Origin: Taibaiella koreensis
GTDB taxonomy: Bacteria > Bacteroidota > Bacteroidia > Chitinophagales > Chitinophagaceae
NCBI RefSeq assembly: GCF_003545715.1
Contig: NZ_QVNU01000002.1
Coordinates: forward strand, 1 to 64,000
DNA length: 64,000 nt
Direction of reading: 5' to 3'
Shown: positions 8,125 through 15,946 of the stretch, piece by piece
How the letters are laid out: every line of letters starts with the position of its first letter
Position numbering within the stretch: the first letter of the stretch is position 1
The notes under the pieces: generated by a model
The model's database searches: none
The model's input: only the letters and a program-made list of their open reading frames with translations
Told to the model about the DNA's origin: nothing
Position numbers and translations under genes: made by a program

Positions 8125-8280
8125 ATGAAACGTACTTATCAACCTTCGCGTCGTCGTCGTAAATCAGTTCACGGATTCCGTAAGCGCATGGAAACAGCTA
8201 ACGGACGCAAAGTATTGGCTTCACGCCGCAAGAAAGGCCGTAAGAAGCTGACCGTTTCCGACGAGCTTCGCCTGAAATAA
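8125..8280 (+). CDS. rpmH: 50S ribosomal protein L34
   Basis: A 51-residue, very basic protein starting [20 protein letters not shown], the invariant L34 signature, and continuing [20 protein letters not shown]. The last few residues ([10 protein letters not shown]) form the short C-terminal extension usual in this phylum. It is a small structural protein of the large ribosomal subunit. It heads the conserved rpmH-rnpA-yidD group, 27 bases before rnpA, behind a consensus promoter. Confidence 0.98.
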   Translation: MKRTYQPSRRRRKSVHGFRKRMETANGRKVLASRRKKGRKKLTVSDELRLK

Positions 8281-8307
8281 ATCATTAGCTTACTTAATCC
8301 GTTCGTC

Positions 8308-8724
8308 TTGAGTACCCCTAGTATTCATCAACGGTTCACGCTGCAAGCTATCGAGCGATTGAAGCTGCGTAAACAGATTGAGACGCTTTTCCAAACCGGA
8401 GAGGCGTTTTCTGTTTTTCCCCTGAGACTGGTCTTCCGGCTAACCCCGGCCGGAGCGGAAGACATTGCTCCCGTGCGTGCCGGATTTAGCATACCCAAAA
8501 AAAGGATACGCAAAGCTGTGGGCCGTAACCGCATCCGGCGATTGCTCCGGGAAGCCTGGCGCCTGCAAAAGCATACCTTATACCAGGTAATTCCGGAAGG
8601 CAAACAAATGCATCTTTTTCTTATTTACAGCGGCGCCGAAAAGTTTAATTTTGAGGAGGCCTGCACCGTCGTTAAGAAGGCCATCGAGAAGCTTGCCGCC
8701 AAAGTGGCCGCGACCAAACCATGA
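8308..8724 (+). CDS. rnpA: Ribonuclease P protein component
   Basis: A 138-residue protein that helps the RNase P RNA bind and cleave the 5' leader of pre-tRNAs. It has the central [20 protein letters not shown] segment and the RNR motif ([14 protein letters not shown]) that is the family hallmark. The start is TTG at 8308; no ATG lies before the conserved [20 protein letters not shown]. It follows rpmH and overlaps yidD by four bases (ATGA), so the two are probably translationally coupled. The RNA partner gene rnpB is not seen here. Confidence 0.95.
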   Translation: MSTPSIHQRFTLQAIERLKLRKQIETLFQTGEAFSVFPLRLVFRLTPAGAEDIAPVRAGFSIPKKRIRKAVGRNRIRRLLREAWRLQKHTLYQVIPEGKQMHLFLIYSGAEKFNFEEACTVVKKAIEKLAAKVAATKP

Positions 8725-8933
8725 TCAGCAGGTTCTTTATATTCCTCATCCGGCTTTATCAAAAGTTCCTGTCTCCTGTATTGGGAGCACAGTGCCGCTA
8801 TACGCCTACCTGCTCGCAGTATGCCGTTGAGGCCCTCAGGAAATATGGCATTTTTAAAGGCGGATGGCTGGCTTTCCGGCGTATCCTGTCCTGCAATCCC
8901 TGGGGCGGCCATGGTCACGATCCGGTTCCCTGA
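8721..8933 (+). CDS. yidD: Membrane protein insertion efficiency factor YidD
   Basis: A 70-residue protein with an amphipathic, membrane-associating N-terminus ([19 protein letters not shown]) and the family signature with three Cys: [19 protein letters not shown], then [19 protein letters not shown]. It assists YidC/Oxa1 in inserting inner-membrane proteins. The start overlaps the rnpA stop. yidC, often next in other phyla, is absent here. Confidence 0.97.
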   Translation: MISRFFIFLIRLYQKFLSPVLGAQCRYTPTCSQYAVEALRKYGIFKGGWLAFRRILSCNPWGGHGHDPVP

Positions 8934-8995
8934 TCCCGTTCCCGGGTGTTCTTAATTTCACATTCGTTTTTCTGAAAGTTCCGGGGCCTAATTTG

Positions 8996-9003
8996 TACTT
9001 TTG
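8996..9003 (+). promoter_or_regulatory. -7 box of the TauE-type exporter gene
   Basis: TACTTTTG matches TAnnTTTG and ends only six bases before the ATG at 9010, so transcription would begin at or next to the start codon, giving a leaderless or nearly leaderless mRNA. Confidence 0.55.
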
Positions 9004-9009
9004 CCGTAC

Positions 9010-9849
9010 ATGTCTGTCGATCTTTTCTCACTTATCACCTTTATCGGTTCCTTTGCCGCAGGATTATTGGGCGCCCTCACCGGCCTGGGCGGCGGCATTG
9101 TCGTCATTCCGCTACTCTCCCTGCTGCTGCAGGTCGATCTTCATTATGCCATCGGCGCCTCGCTTATATCGGTTATCGCCACCTCTTCAGGCGCGGCTTC
9201 TGCATATGTGAAGGAAGGCATTACCAATATGCGCATCGGCATGTTCCTGGAAATAGCAACCACATTGGGAGCAGTGATTGCAGGCGCTTACCTGACCAAT
9301 TACCTGCCTAAGAATGTGCTGGGCATTATCTTCGGCGCCATTCTCCTGTTTTCCGCCTTTATGTCCATACGCAAAAAGATCAGCCATGAAGATCATGGCC
9401 CTTCCGGCTACTGGGCATCCTTCTTCAAGCTGAACGGCAGCTATCCTACGGCGCAGGGCCCGAGCTTTTACACCGTACGGAATGTGATCGGCGGTTGGTT
9501 CATGATGCTGTTTGCCGGTATTATGTCGGGCCTTCTGGGCATTGGCTCCGGCGCGCTTAAAGTTATTGCCATGGACAACATTATGCGGGTGCCCTTCAAG
9601 GTATCTACTACTACCAGCAATTTCATGATCGGCGTTACGGCCGCTGCCAGTGCTGTTATCTATTTTCAGAAAGGCTATATTGTTCCCGGCATTGCAGCTC
9701 CGGTAATGCTGGGCGTGTTGCTGGGCGCCATGTTGGGCGCCAGGGTGCTGGTACGGGCGCAAACCCAGTGGCTACGCTGGGGATTCGCCGTAGTCGTCAC
9801 CTTTCTCGCAGCGCAAATGATATGGAAAAGCCTTTCCGGAACAGTATAA
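9010..9849 (+). CDS. TauE/SafE-family sulfite or organic-anion exporter
   Basis: A 279-residue integral membrane protein. It has the two-repeat TauE/SafE layout: an N-terminal block with GLLGALTGLGGGIVVIPLLS and a second block with GIMSGLLGIGSGALKVIAMD, each followed by several hydrophobic helices, about eight in all. Family members move sulfite, sulfoacetate or related anions; the substrate cannot be read from sequence. The ATG at 9010 fits the promoter just upstream; a TTG at 9001 lies inside the -7 box and is rejected. Confidence 0.88.
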   Translation: MSVDLFSLITFIGSFAAGLLGALTGLGGGIVVIPLLSLLLQVDLHYAIGASLISVIATSSGAASAYVKEGITNMRIGMFLEIATTLGAVIAGAYLTNYLPKNVLGIIFGAILLFSAFMSIRKKISHEDHGPSGYWASFFKLNGSYPTAQGPSFYTVRNVIGGWFMMLFAGIMSGLLGIGSGALKVIAMDNIMRVPFKVSTTTSNFMIGVTAAASAVIYFQKGYIVPGIAAPVMLGVLLGAMLGARVLVRAQTQWLRWGFAVVVTFLAAQMIWKSLSGTV

Positions 9850-9954
9850 AGGCTGGACCGGCGGCACAAAATTTACCTATATTTACAGAGCGGGTATTGG
9901 CCTATGGCTATACCCCGTCACGACTCATCTTTCACATTCAAAAACACAAGCACT

Positions 9955-10479
9955 ATGTTGTCAAAAACGATGCAGGAGGCGCTCAATAACCAGGTTGCTA
10001 TGGAGGCCGAATCTTCACAGGCTTATCTCGCTATGGCTTCCTGGGCCGAGATACAGCCCGGTCTCGATGGGATCACCGACTTCTTCTATAAGCAATCTGA
10101 CGAAGAGCGGATCCATATGCTCAAGCTGATACGCTTCATCAACGAGCGGGGCGGCTTTGCTGTAGTACCACCGCTACCCCAGCCTAATATTACTTTCCAG
10201 TCGCTGAAACGGGTATTTGAAGAGCTGCTCAAGCACGAGCTGAAAGTATCGGAAAGCATCAACGATATTGTTGATTTGTCGCTTAAGGAAAAGGACTTTT
10301 CCACACACAACTTCCTTCAATGGTATGTTTCCGAGCAACTGGAAGAAGAAAGGCTGGCCCGCACGCTCAACGACAAGCTTGAGCTGGTAGGCGATGACAA
10401 AGGCGGTATCTATCTTTTCGACCGCGATATTATGCTGTTCCGCACTGCCGCAGCCAAGGATAAAACTGCCGGTGCCTGA
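9955..10479 (+). CDS. ftnA: Non-haem ferritin
   Basis: A 174-residue iron-storage protein of the bacterial ferritin (FtnA) type, which oxidises Fe(II) at a di-iron site and stores it inside a 24-subunit shell. The four-helix bundle carries ligand motifs MEAESSQAYLAMASW (helix A), QSDEERIHMLKLIRFINERG (helix B) and QWYVSEQLEEERLARTL (helix D). The ATG at 9955 begins the canonical MLSKTMQEALNNQ; earlier frame sequence is not ferritin-like. TATATTTAC near 9880 is close to a -7 box. It is convergent with the short-chain dehydrogenase, with a gap of eight bases. Confidence 0.95.
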   Translation: MLSKTMQEALNNQVAMEAESSQAYLAMASWAEIQPGLDGITDFFYKQSDEERIHMLKLIRFINERGGFAVVPPLPQPNITFQSLKRVFEELLKHELKVSESINDIVDLSLKEKDFSTHNFLQWYVSEQLEEERLARTLNDKLELVGDDKGGIYLFDRDIMLFRTAAAKDKTAGA

Positions 10480-10487
10480 GGCTACGG

Positions 10488-11237
10488 CTAATTGCCGGCT
10501 TTATAGATACTGTTGGCCTGCTGTGTGCAGGTGATGGTAAGATCATTGATACATACATGCGGGGGAAGCGTAGCGCAGTAATACACTGTATCGGCTATAT
10601 CCTCCGCACGTAACGCTTCAAAGCCGTTATATACCTGCCCTGCCTTCGCGCCATCCCCTTTAAACCGTACCAGCGAGAACTCCGTTTCGGCCATTCCGGG
10701 ATTAATCGAAGTCACCTTGATGCGGTGGGGCAGCAAATCGATACGCGTACTCTGGCTTATCGCGTCAACTGCAAACTTGGTGGCGCAGTACACATTACCA
10801 TTCTGGTAAACGACTTTGCCGGCTGTAGAGCCGATATTGATAATGTGACCCGAGCGCTGCCGCCGCATCAGCGGCGCAATGGCGCGCGTCACATACAGCA
10901 ATCCTTTTATATTGGTATCGATCATGTCGTCCCAGTCTTCCGTATCCCCTTCATCGATGCTGTTTGCACCCAGGGCCAGCCCGGCGTTATTGACCAATAC
11001 ATCAACCCCATGCCACTCCTGCTCTACCGCTGCCGCCAGGGCATTTACGCTTTGCTTGTCCCGCACATCGAGCCCGGTGGTTTTCACAATTATTCCGTTC
11101 TGCTGTAAGTCCTGCTGTAAAGCATCCAGGCGTTCCGTTCTCCTGCCTGTGATCCATAATTCGTTTCCGGGCAGGGCAAATTTTTCTGCAATAGCTTTTC
11201 CAAATCCGGAAGTGGCTCCGGTGATCAATACTTTCAT
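10488..11237 (-). CDS. Short-chain dehydrogenase/reductase, YdfG-like
   Basis: A 249-residue NAD(P)-dependent oxidoreductase of the classical SDR family. It has the cofactor motif GATSGFG at residues 7-13, ITGRRTERLDAL (Arg pair suggesting NADP), NNAG, and the catalytic Ser-Tyr-Lys set in IINIGSTAG and YCATK. It closely resembles the YdfG group, which acts on 3-hydroxy acids such as L-allo-threonine, but substrate cannot be assigned. It is read leftward and follows the surface-protein gene by 33 bases, with no terminator seen between them. Confidence 0.88.
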   Translation of the reverse strand: MKVLITGATSGFGKAIAEKFALPGNELWITGRRTERLDALQQDLQQNGIIVKTTGLDVRDKQSVNALAAAVEQEWHGVDVLVNNAGLALGANSIDEGDTEDWDDMIDTNIKGLLYVTRAIAPLMRRQRSGHIINIGSTAGKVVYQNGNVYCATKFAVDAISQSTRIDLLPHRIKVTSINPGMAETEFSLVRFKGDGAKAGQVYNGFEALRAEDIADTVYYCATLPPHVCINDLTITCTQQANSIYKAGN

Positions 11238-11270
11238 CGGTAAGTTTAAGTGTTATTGATTGAAGCGGGC

Positions 11271-13196
11271 TTAACGGATCAGTGTAATGTCTCCTTTCTT
11301 GGTGACTTTGGTCCCATCGGCGGCCGTTGCGTTCAGCACCCAGAAATAGGTACCCACGTCGACCACTTTTCCGTTCTGACGACCGTCCCATGCCGGGTAG
11401 TTATCATTGACTGTTCCATACACCTGCTGGCCGTAGCGGTTAAATATGCGGAAAAAATTAATGCGGGAAAAACCCACGATACGGGGCATCAGCACATCGT
11501 TAATACCATCACCGTTGGGCGAAAACGCGTTGGGGACAAAGATCTGGCCGTAGCTAACCACCCATATCGTTATCGTATCGTTGGCCCGGCAGCCCTCTTC
11601 GCTCGTACCATGTAAAACATAGGTATAATGCCCCGTATCGGGAAAAGTAACTGAGGGGTTGGCGATATTGGGGTTATTGAGAAAATCTGTAGGGGTCCAT
11701 TGATAGAACTGGCTTCCTGTACCATTGAGCGTATAAGGGTAGCCCAGCACAATGATCGTATCGTTGCCGGCAAAAGGATCGAAATAAGGCATCGGCAAAG
11801 TTTTGGTCACCACATCACGGCATCCCAGGCGGCTTTTTGAAGAAAGGGTAACTTGCTGTGGGCCACCCGGCTTGGCATATACATGAACAGGGTTTTGATC
11901 GGTAGAAGTACTGCCGTCGCCAAGACTCCAGTCCCATTTCACCACGGGGGGATAGGTAGCCGTAGAACGATCGTTGAATTGTATGGCCTCACCCGGGCAC
12001 AACTTGCCTGCCCAATCGAAATCGGCATGATACTCGGGATATATTTTCACCAGACGACTAATGCTGTCGGGGCAGGTACTGCCGGCGTTTACAGTAAGCC
12101 GTACAACATAGGTTCCGGTATCGGGATATGTAAACGTAGGCTCAAAATCGGTGGAGGTGGCGCCAGGAACACCAAATTCCCAGAGATAGCTGAAGCCACC
12201 GGTACTCAGGTTCACAAAATGGACGGTAAATCCTTTACATTCCACTGTGTAGGTGTTTGGCTCATCGGGAAGCTCAGGGATATTGGCGACTACCGCTTTG
12301 GAACAATTGGTGACCACAAACTGCACATCGCGGGAAACCGTATTGATCACTGATCCATTACGCCACTCGTCCACACATACGGTAACAACAAAACGCCCCA
12401 TCGCATTGGGCGTACCGGTCATAAGACCGGTAACGGGGTTGACCTGCAGGGGCGGAATACCCGACATAGGCATTGCGGCGCTATAAGGCGGCAGGTAGCT
12501 GACCGAATTATTGGCCGGTGTGGGGTCCATAGCTGCGCCATAAGGCTTGGCGTCGGTGGTAGAGCCGCCGGGGCGTGCAGAACACAGCCGGTAGCTAAGC
12601 GAATCTCCATCGGGGTCGCTTGCAGAGAAATCATAGACCAAAGGATTATTGGCACAGATGATCTGCGGCGGAAAATTTTTGAATACAGCGCTGTTATTGG
12701 GACAGGAGCCGGAAGTGAACGGCGGAATGGTCGCATAGTAGGTTACGCCTACATTACCTGGCGTAACGATATTGTTGATCGAGGCGTTGCGGCAGCAACG
12801 CTCGTATACGATCGTATAGCCTACATTGGTCGCAGGCAGGTTTACTCTGAAGCGGAACACCTGTTTACGCATACAGGTATTGGGATAATTATTGATGCAG
12901 GCATTACTGAAGTTGGGATTAACAATCTCGGTCGAAATCGCCGACACGCTGTCGGCCCTGACCAGGCTGCTACCGGAAAAAATCGAATAAAAAGCCGGAT
13001 TGTCCTGAGCCAGGGCGCCCGGCTCACCATAGAGACAGTCCTGGAACAGTGTAATCGTAATTTCAAAATTATTGCCCCCGAGACACCGATAGGTGACATC
13101 GCCTCCGATCATATGCGAAGCATGGGTTATAACCGGGAAACAGACAGCCAGAAATACAATAATGGCCCCATACCATCTTCTTAAATGCTTGCTCAT
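11271..13196 (-). CDS. Secreted multi-domain surface protein with PKD-like and gliding-motility C-terminal domains
   Basis: A 641-residue protein. A signal peptide (WYGAIIVFLAVCFPVITHAS) is followed by a Cys-rich N-terminal region beginning HMIGGDVTYRCLGGNNFEI. Two PKD-like repeats follow, recognised by FSYLWEFG...FTYPDTGTYVVRLTV and KWDWSLGDGSTSTDQNPVHVY. The C-terminus (FVPNAFSPNGDGINDV...FRIFNRYGQQVY...GDITLIR) is the gliding-motility-associated C-terminal domain that directs type IX secretion and is cleaved or anchored at the surface. The role is probably adhesion or a cell-surface structure. It is divergent from a second protein of the same class at 13553. Confidence 0.88.
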   Translation of the reverse strand: MSKHLRRWYGAIIVFLAVCFPVITHASHMIGGDVTYRCLGGNNFEITITLFQDCLYGEPGALAQDNPAFYSIFSGSSLVRADSVSAISTEIVNPNFSNACINNYPNTCMRKQVFRFRVNLPATNVGYTIVYERCCRNASINNIVTPGNVGVTYYATIPPFTSGSCPNNSAVFKNFPPQIICANNPLVYDFSASDPDGDSLSYRLCSARPGGSTTDAKPYGAAMDPTPANNSVSYLPPYSAAMPMSGIPPLQVNPVTGLMTGTPNAMGRFVVTVCVDEWRNGSVINTVSRDVQFVVTNCSKAVVANIPELPDEPNTYTVECKGFTVHFVNLSTGGFSYLWEFGVPGATSTDFEPTFTYPDTGTYVVRLTVNAGSTCPDSISRLVKIYPEYHADFDWAGKLCPGEAIQFNDRSTATYPPVVKWDWSLGDGSTSTDQNPVHVYAKPGGPQQVTLSSKSRLGCRDVVTKTLPMPYFDPFAGNDTIIVLGYPYTLNGTGSQFYQWTPTDFLNNPNIANPSVTFPDTGHYTYVLHGTSEEGCRANDTITIWVVSYGQIFVPNAFSPNGDGINDVLMPRIVGFSRINFFRIFNRYGQQVYGTVNDNYPAWDGRQNGKVVDVGTYFWVLNATAADGTKVTKKGDITLIR

Positions 13197-13244
13197 TTAT
13201 ATCACACGTCTTTTCTGTTAAGCCTTGAATAGCCGTACCTACAA

Positions 13245-13252
13245 CAAAGGTA
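13245..13252 (-). promoter_or_regulatory. -7 box of the leftward surface-protein gene
   Basis: TACCTTTG on the minus strand, 48 bases before the ATG at 13196. The rest of the 356-base divergent gap (13197-13552) shows only AT-rich stretches; I could not place a convincing promoter for the rightward gene. Confidence 0.55.
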
Positions 13253-13552
13253 AGACACTAACAATAATTAAAACCGTTGGTTCTATAAAGATAAGGCCTA
13301 AGATCGAACAAAAGTATACCGGCTGACAGGTATCTGTGATCAGCGCCACGATTTCATTGTGAAAATTTGCCAATTTTCCACCCAACCTTTCTTTTTTTTA
13401 GCGGGTCATTTCTTAGGTTGGCACAGCAACTGTTTTGCAAAAGAAGGGAATTGTCTCCCCAAATTAACCGGATATTATCTTTAATTACGTTATCTTGTAG
13501 CCACCATAACGATGAGCACCGTCAGTCTAAGACCAAATATTATTATCTTTTT

Positions 13553-15808
13553 ATGAAAAAACTGCTACTCTTATCCTTTGTCGTTCTGTCCTATTTCAAT
13601 GCCCGTTCGCAGATCACTGTATCCGACGGACAAACTGCCCAGCAACTTGCCGAGATGCTGGTAGGTCAGGGGGTACAAATATCCAATCCTACGATCAACG
13701 GCACCTGCCCCGGCACAGCCCGCGGCAAATTTGACTTTACAGGCCCCAGCCTTATCGGCATCGATAGCGGTATTGTGCTTACCTGTGGCCGGGTGGTAAC
13801 CTCCGGCACCAACTTTGGCGTGAATGCCACCTACAATGATTTTGCCAACAATCAATTTTCTACAGGCTTTCCCGGCGCTCCCGGAGATGACGACCTGACC
13901 GCCCTTGCCAATCAATACACGGGCGCAGTTACAGGGACCAATGATGCCTGTGTGCTGGAATTTGACTTTATTCCTTCGGGCGATACGGTAAAATTTGATT
14001 ATGTATTTGCCTCCGAAGAGTACAACTGCCCTACCTGTAATGGTTTTGGCTGGAACTACAATTGCAGCATCAACGACGTTTTCGGCTTTTTCATATCCGG
14101 TCCCGGCTATGCCACCCCCACCAATATTGCCCTGGTGCCCGGCACCAATGTGATGGTAGGTGTAAGTACGGTTAACGACGGTGTTCCCGGCTTCCCCAAT
14201 ACACCAGATCCCTGTTTTGCCAATACCTTTGGCGCAGGCCCTTATACCGGTTTTTACAATAGCAATGCCGGCGGCACTGTGATCTCTTATACCGGCTATA
14301 CCGACGTATTCACCGCTGTGGCCAAAGTACAACCCTGTATGAGTTATCATTTGAAGCTGGCTATAGCCGACTATAGCGATGCTTCCTACGATTCCGGTGT
14401 ATTTATCAAAGCCGGCAGTCTCATGACGACCAAGGTAAAACTGACCCCCGCTACCGGTGGCGGTCAGAATAACGAGAAGGCCCACTCCGTAAGGGGCTGT
14501 AAGCCTGCCAAAATAGCTTTCGGACGCAGCACCTGCGACTCCACAGTATCCCTTACCTATCAGCTGCAGCTCGGTGGTACTGCTGTAAATGGCGTGGATT
14601 ATGCTACCCTGCCCAACACCTTTACCATTCCTGCCAATACCAATACCGACACAATGATCATCCAGGCGAAGAATGTGCAATATCCTTCTGGTAACCCTTT
14701 ATTTGTAACTGTCGGTGTTTACAACCCCGATTCTGTTGCAGCCGGTGCACCCAATCCGCCTATCGTATCCCGTGATACCGTATGGATCTATGATTCGCTT
14801 TATGTGAATATTCCTACCGATCCCATGGTGAAATGCCCCAGGGATACTTTCCGGATCAATAGCGAAATGGCCGCAGGCCTTAACTACTCCTGGTCGCCCG
14901 CTGCACTGATCCTGGATCCCAGCCTGCAGAACATCAAGACAGTACCTTCGGTAACAACACCTTATAAGATCACGGTGACCCAGCCCGGCGCCCCGGCCAC
15001 CTGTCCACCAGTAAGCCGCACTTATGTAGCTGTGGTCGAGCCTATACCACAAATAACGTTGGTTAAAGAGCGTACCGAGTGTCTGCCCGATTCGCTCAAT
15101 ATCAACCTGTACGCTGAACCCGGCAATATTAACTATACCTGGAGCTGGACGCCGGCCGATTACCTGAGAGACGATTTCTCGCCCAACAATAAGTTCTACG
15201 CGGCGCCAGGCGACTACAAATATGTGGTTACGGCCACAACGCCGGTAGCGCATTGCAGCAATAAGGACAGCATGCTGATCCATGTGGTGCCTCCCTTCGA
15301 ATTTGAGTCGGTGACCCCGGTGGATACAACGATTCATTATGGCGACCAGATCAAGCTAAGCTCCAGGAGCGAAGCGATCTACTGGCAATGGGATCCGGTG
15401 ACCTACCTGAGCGATGCGCTGGCCAGGGAGCCATTGGCAACGCCGCTGGAAGACATGCAATACAGGCTTATTGGCATGAACCAATATGGCTGTACCGATA
15501 CGGCGCTTGTAAAGATCAAGGTGGAATACGATACCCGCAGCGGCATGCCCAATGCCTTCTCTCCCAATGGAGACGGTATGAATGATGTGTTCAAGATCCA
15601 GAACCTGCGCTTCGACAAAATGACCGAGTTCAGGATATTCAACCGCTGGGGACGCCAGGTATTTGAGACCAACATACCGACTAAGGGTTGGGATGGTACG
15701 ATAAACGGCAAACCCGCAGCGCCCGATGTATATTATTATTTAATCAAGCTCACATTGCCCGGCGGTGTACCCAAGGTATTGAAAGGCGATGTGACCCTGG
15801 TAAGGTAA
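13553..15808 (+). CDS. Secreted choice-of-anchor L protein with type IX secretion C-terminal domain
   Basis: A 751-residue protein from the ATG at 13553, which starts a clean signal peptide (MKKLLLLSFVVLSYFNARSQ). Residues about 20-290 match the choice-of-anchor L domain: TAQQLAEMLVGQGVQISNP, then FDFIPSGDTVKFDYVFASEEY and DVFGFFISGPGY. A Calx-beta-like block and two Ig/PKD-like blocks follow. The end (MPNAFSPNGDGMNDVFKI...FRIFNRWGRQVFE...LKGDVTLVR) is the gliding-motility C-terminal signal for type IX secretion. The open frame runs 62 codons further upstream but that part has no secretion signal. The protein is probably a large surface adhesin. Confidence 0.88.
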   Translation: MKKLLLLSFVVLSYFNARSQITVSDGQTAQQLAEMLVGQGVQISNPTINGTCPGTARGKFDFTGPSLIGIDSGIVLTCGRVVTSGTNFGVNATYNDFANNQFSTGFPGAPGDDDLTALANQYTGAVTGTNDACVLEFDFIPSGDTVKFDYVFASEEYNCPTCNGFGWNYNCSINDVFGFFISGPGYATPTNIALVPGTNVMVGVSTVNDGVPGFPNTPDPCFANTFGAGPYTGFYNSNAGGTVISYTGYTDVFTAVAKVQPCMSYHLKLAIADYSDASYDSGVFIKAGSLMTTKVKLTPATGGGQNNEKAHSVRGCKPAKIAFGRSTCDSTVSLTYQLQLGGTAVNGVDYATLPNTFTIPANTNTDTMIIQAKNVQYPSGNPLFVTVGVYNPDSVAAGAPNPPIVSRDTVWIYDSLYVNIPTDPMVKCPRDTFRINSEMAAGLNYSWSPAALILDPSLQNIKTVPSVTTPYKITVTQPGAPATCPPVSRTYVAVVEPIPQITLVKERTECLPDSLNINLYAEPGNINYTWSWTPADYLRDDFSPNNKFYAAPGDYKYVVTATTPVAHCSNKDSMLIHVVPPFEFESVTPVDTTIHYGDQIKLSSRSEAIYWQWDPVTYLSDALAREPLATPLEDMQYRLIGMNQYGCTDTALVKIKVEYDTRSGMPNAFSPNGDGMNDVFKIQNLRFDKMTEFRIFNRWGRQVFETNIPTKGWDGTINGKPAAPDVYYYLIKLTLPGGVPKVLKGDVTLVR

Positions 15809-15834
15809 CTCCCGCAAACATCAAAAATGAAACC

Positions 15835-15864
15835 AGCGGCCGGATCAGTTCCGGCCGCTTTTTT
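15835..15864 (+). terminator. Rho-independent terminator after the surface-protein gene
   Basis: AGCGGCCGG at 15835-15843 pairs with CCGGCCGCT at 15851-15859, followed by TTTTT. It lies 26 bases after the stop at 15808 and separates that gene from rpsA. Confidence 0.88.
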
Positions 15865-15902
15865 GGGGGCAAAAAAAAATTTTTCTCATTACAAAAAATC
15901 AT

Positions 15903-15938
15903 TACCTTTGCAGGCCAAAATTTCTTATAAAAAGGAGG
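15903..15938 (+). promoter_or_regulatory. rpsA -7 box and strong Shine-Dalgarno
   Basis: TACCTTTG at 15903-15910 is a consensus -7 box. AAGGAGG at 15932-15938 is a full Shine-Dalgarno, eight bases before a TTG start at 15947. This fixes the rpsA start. I saw no comparable Shine-Dalgarno before the other genes I inspected here. Confidence 0.8.
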
Positions 15939-15946
15939 ACTTTAAC

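Noticed and set aside
13367-13552. 62-codon extension before the choice-of-anchor L protein
   Set aside because: It would hide the signal peptide that begins at 13553.
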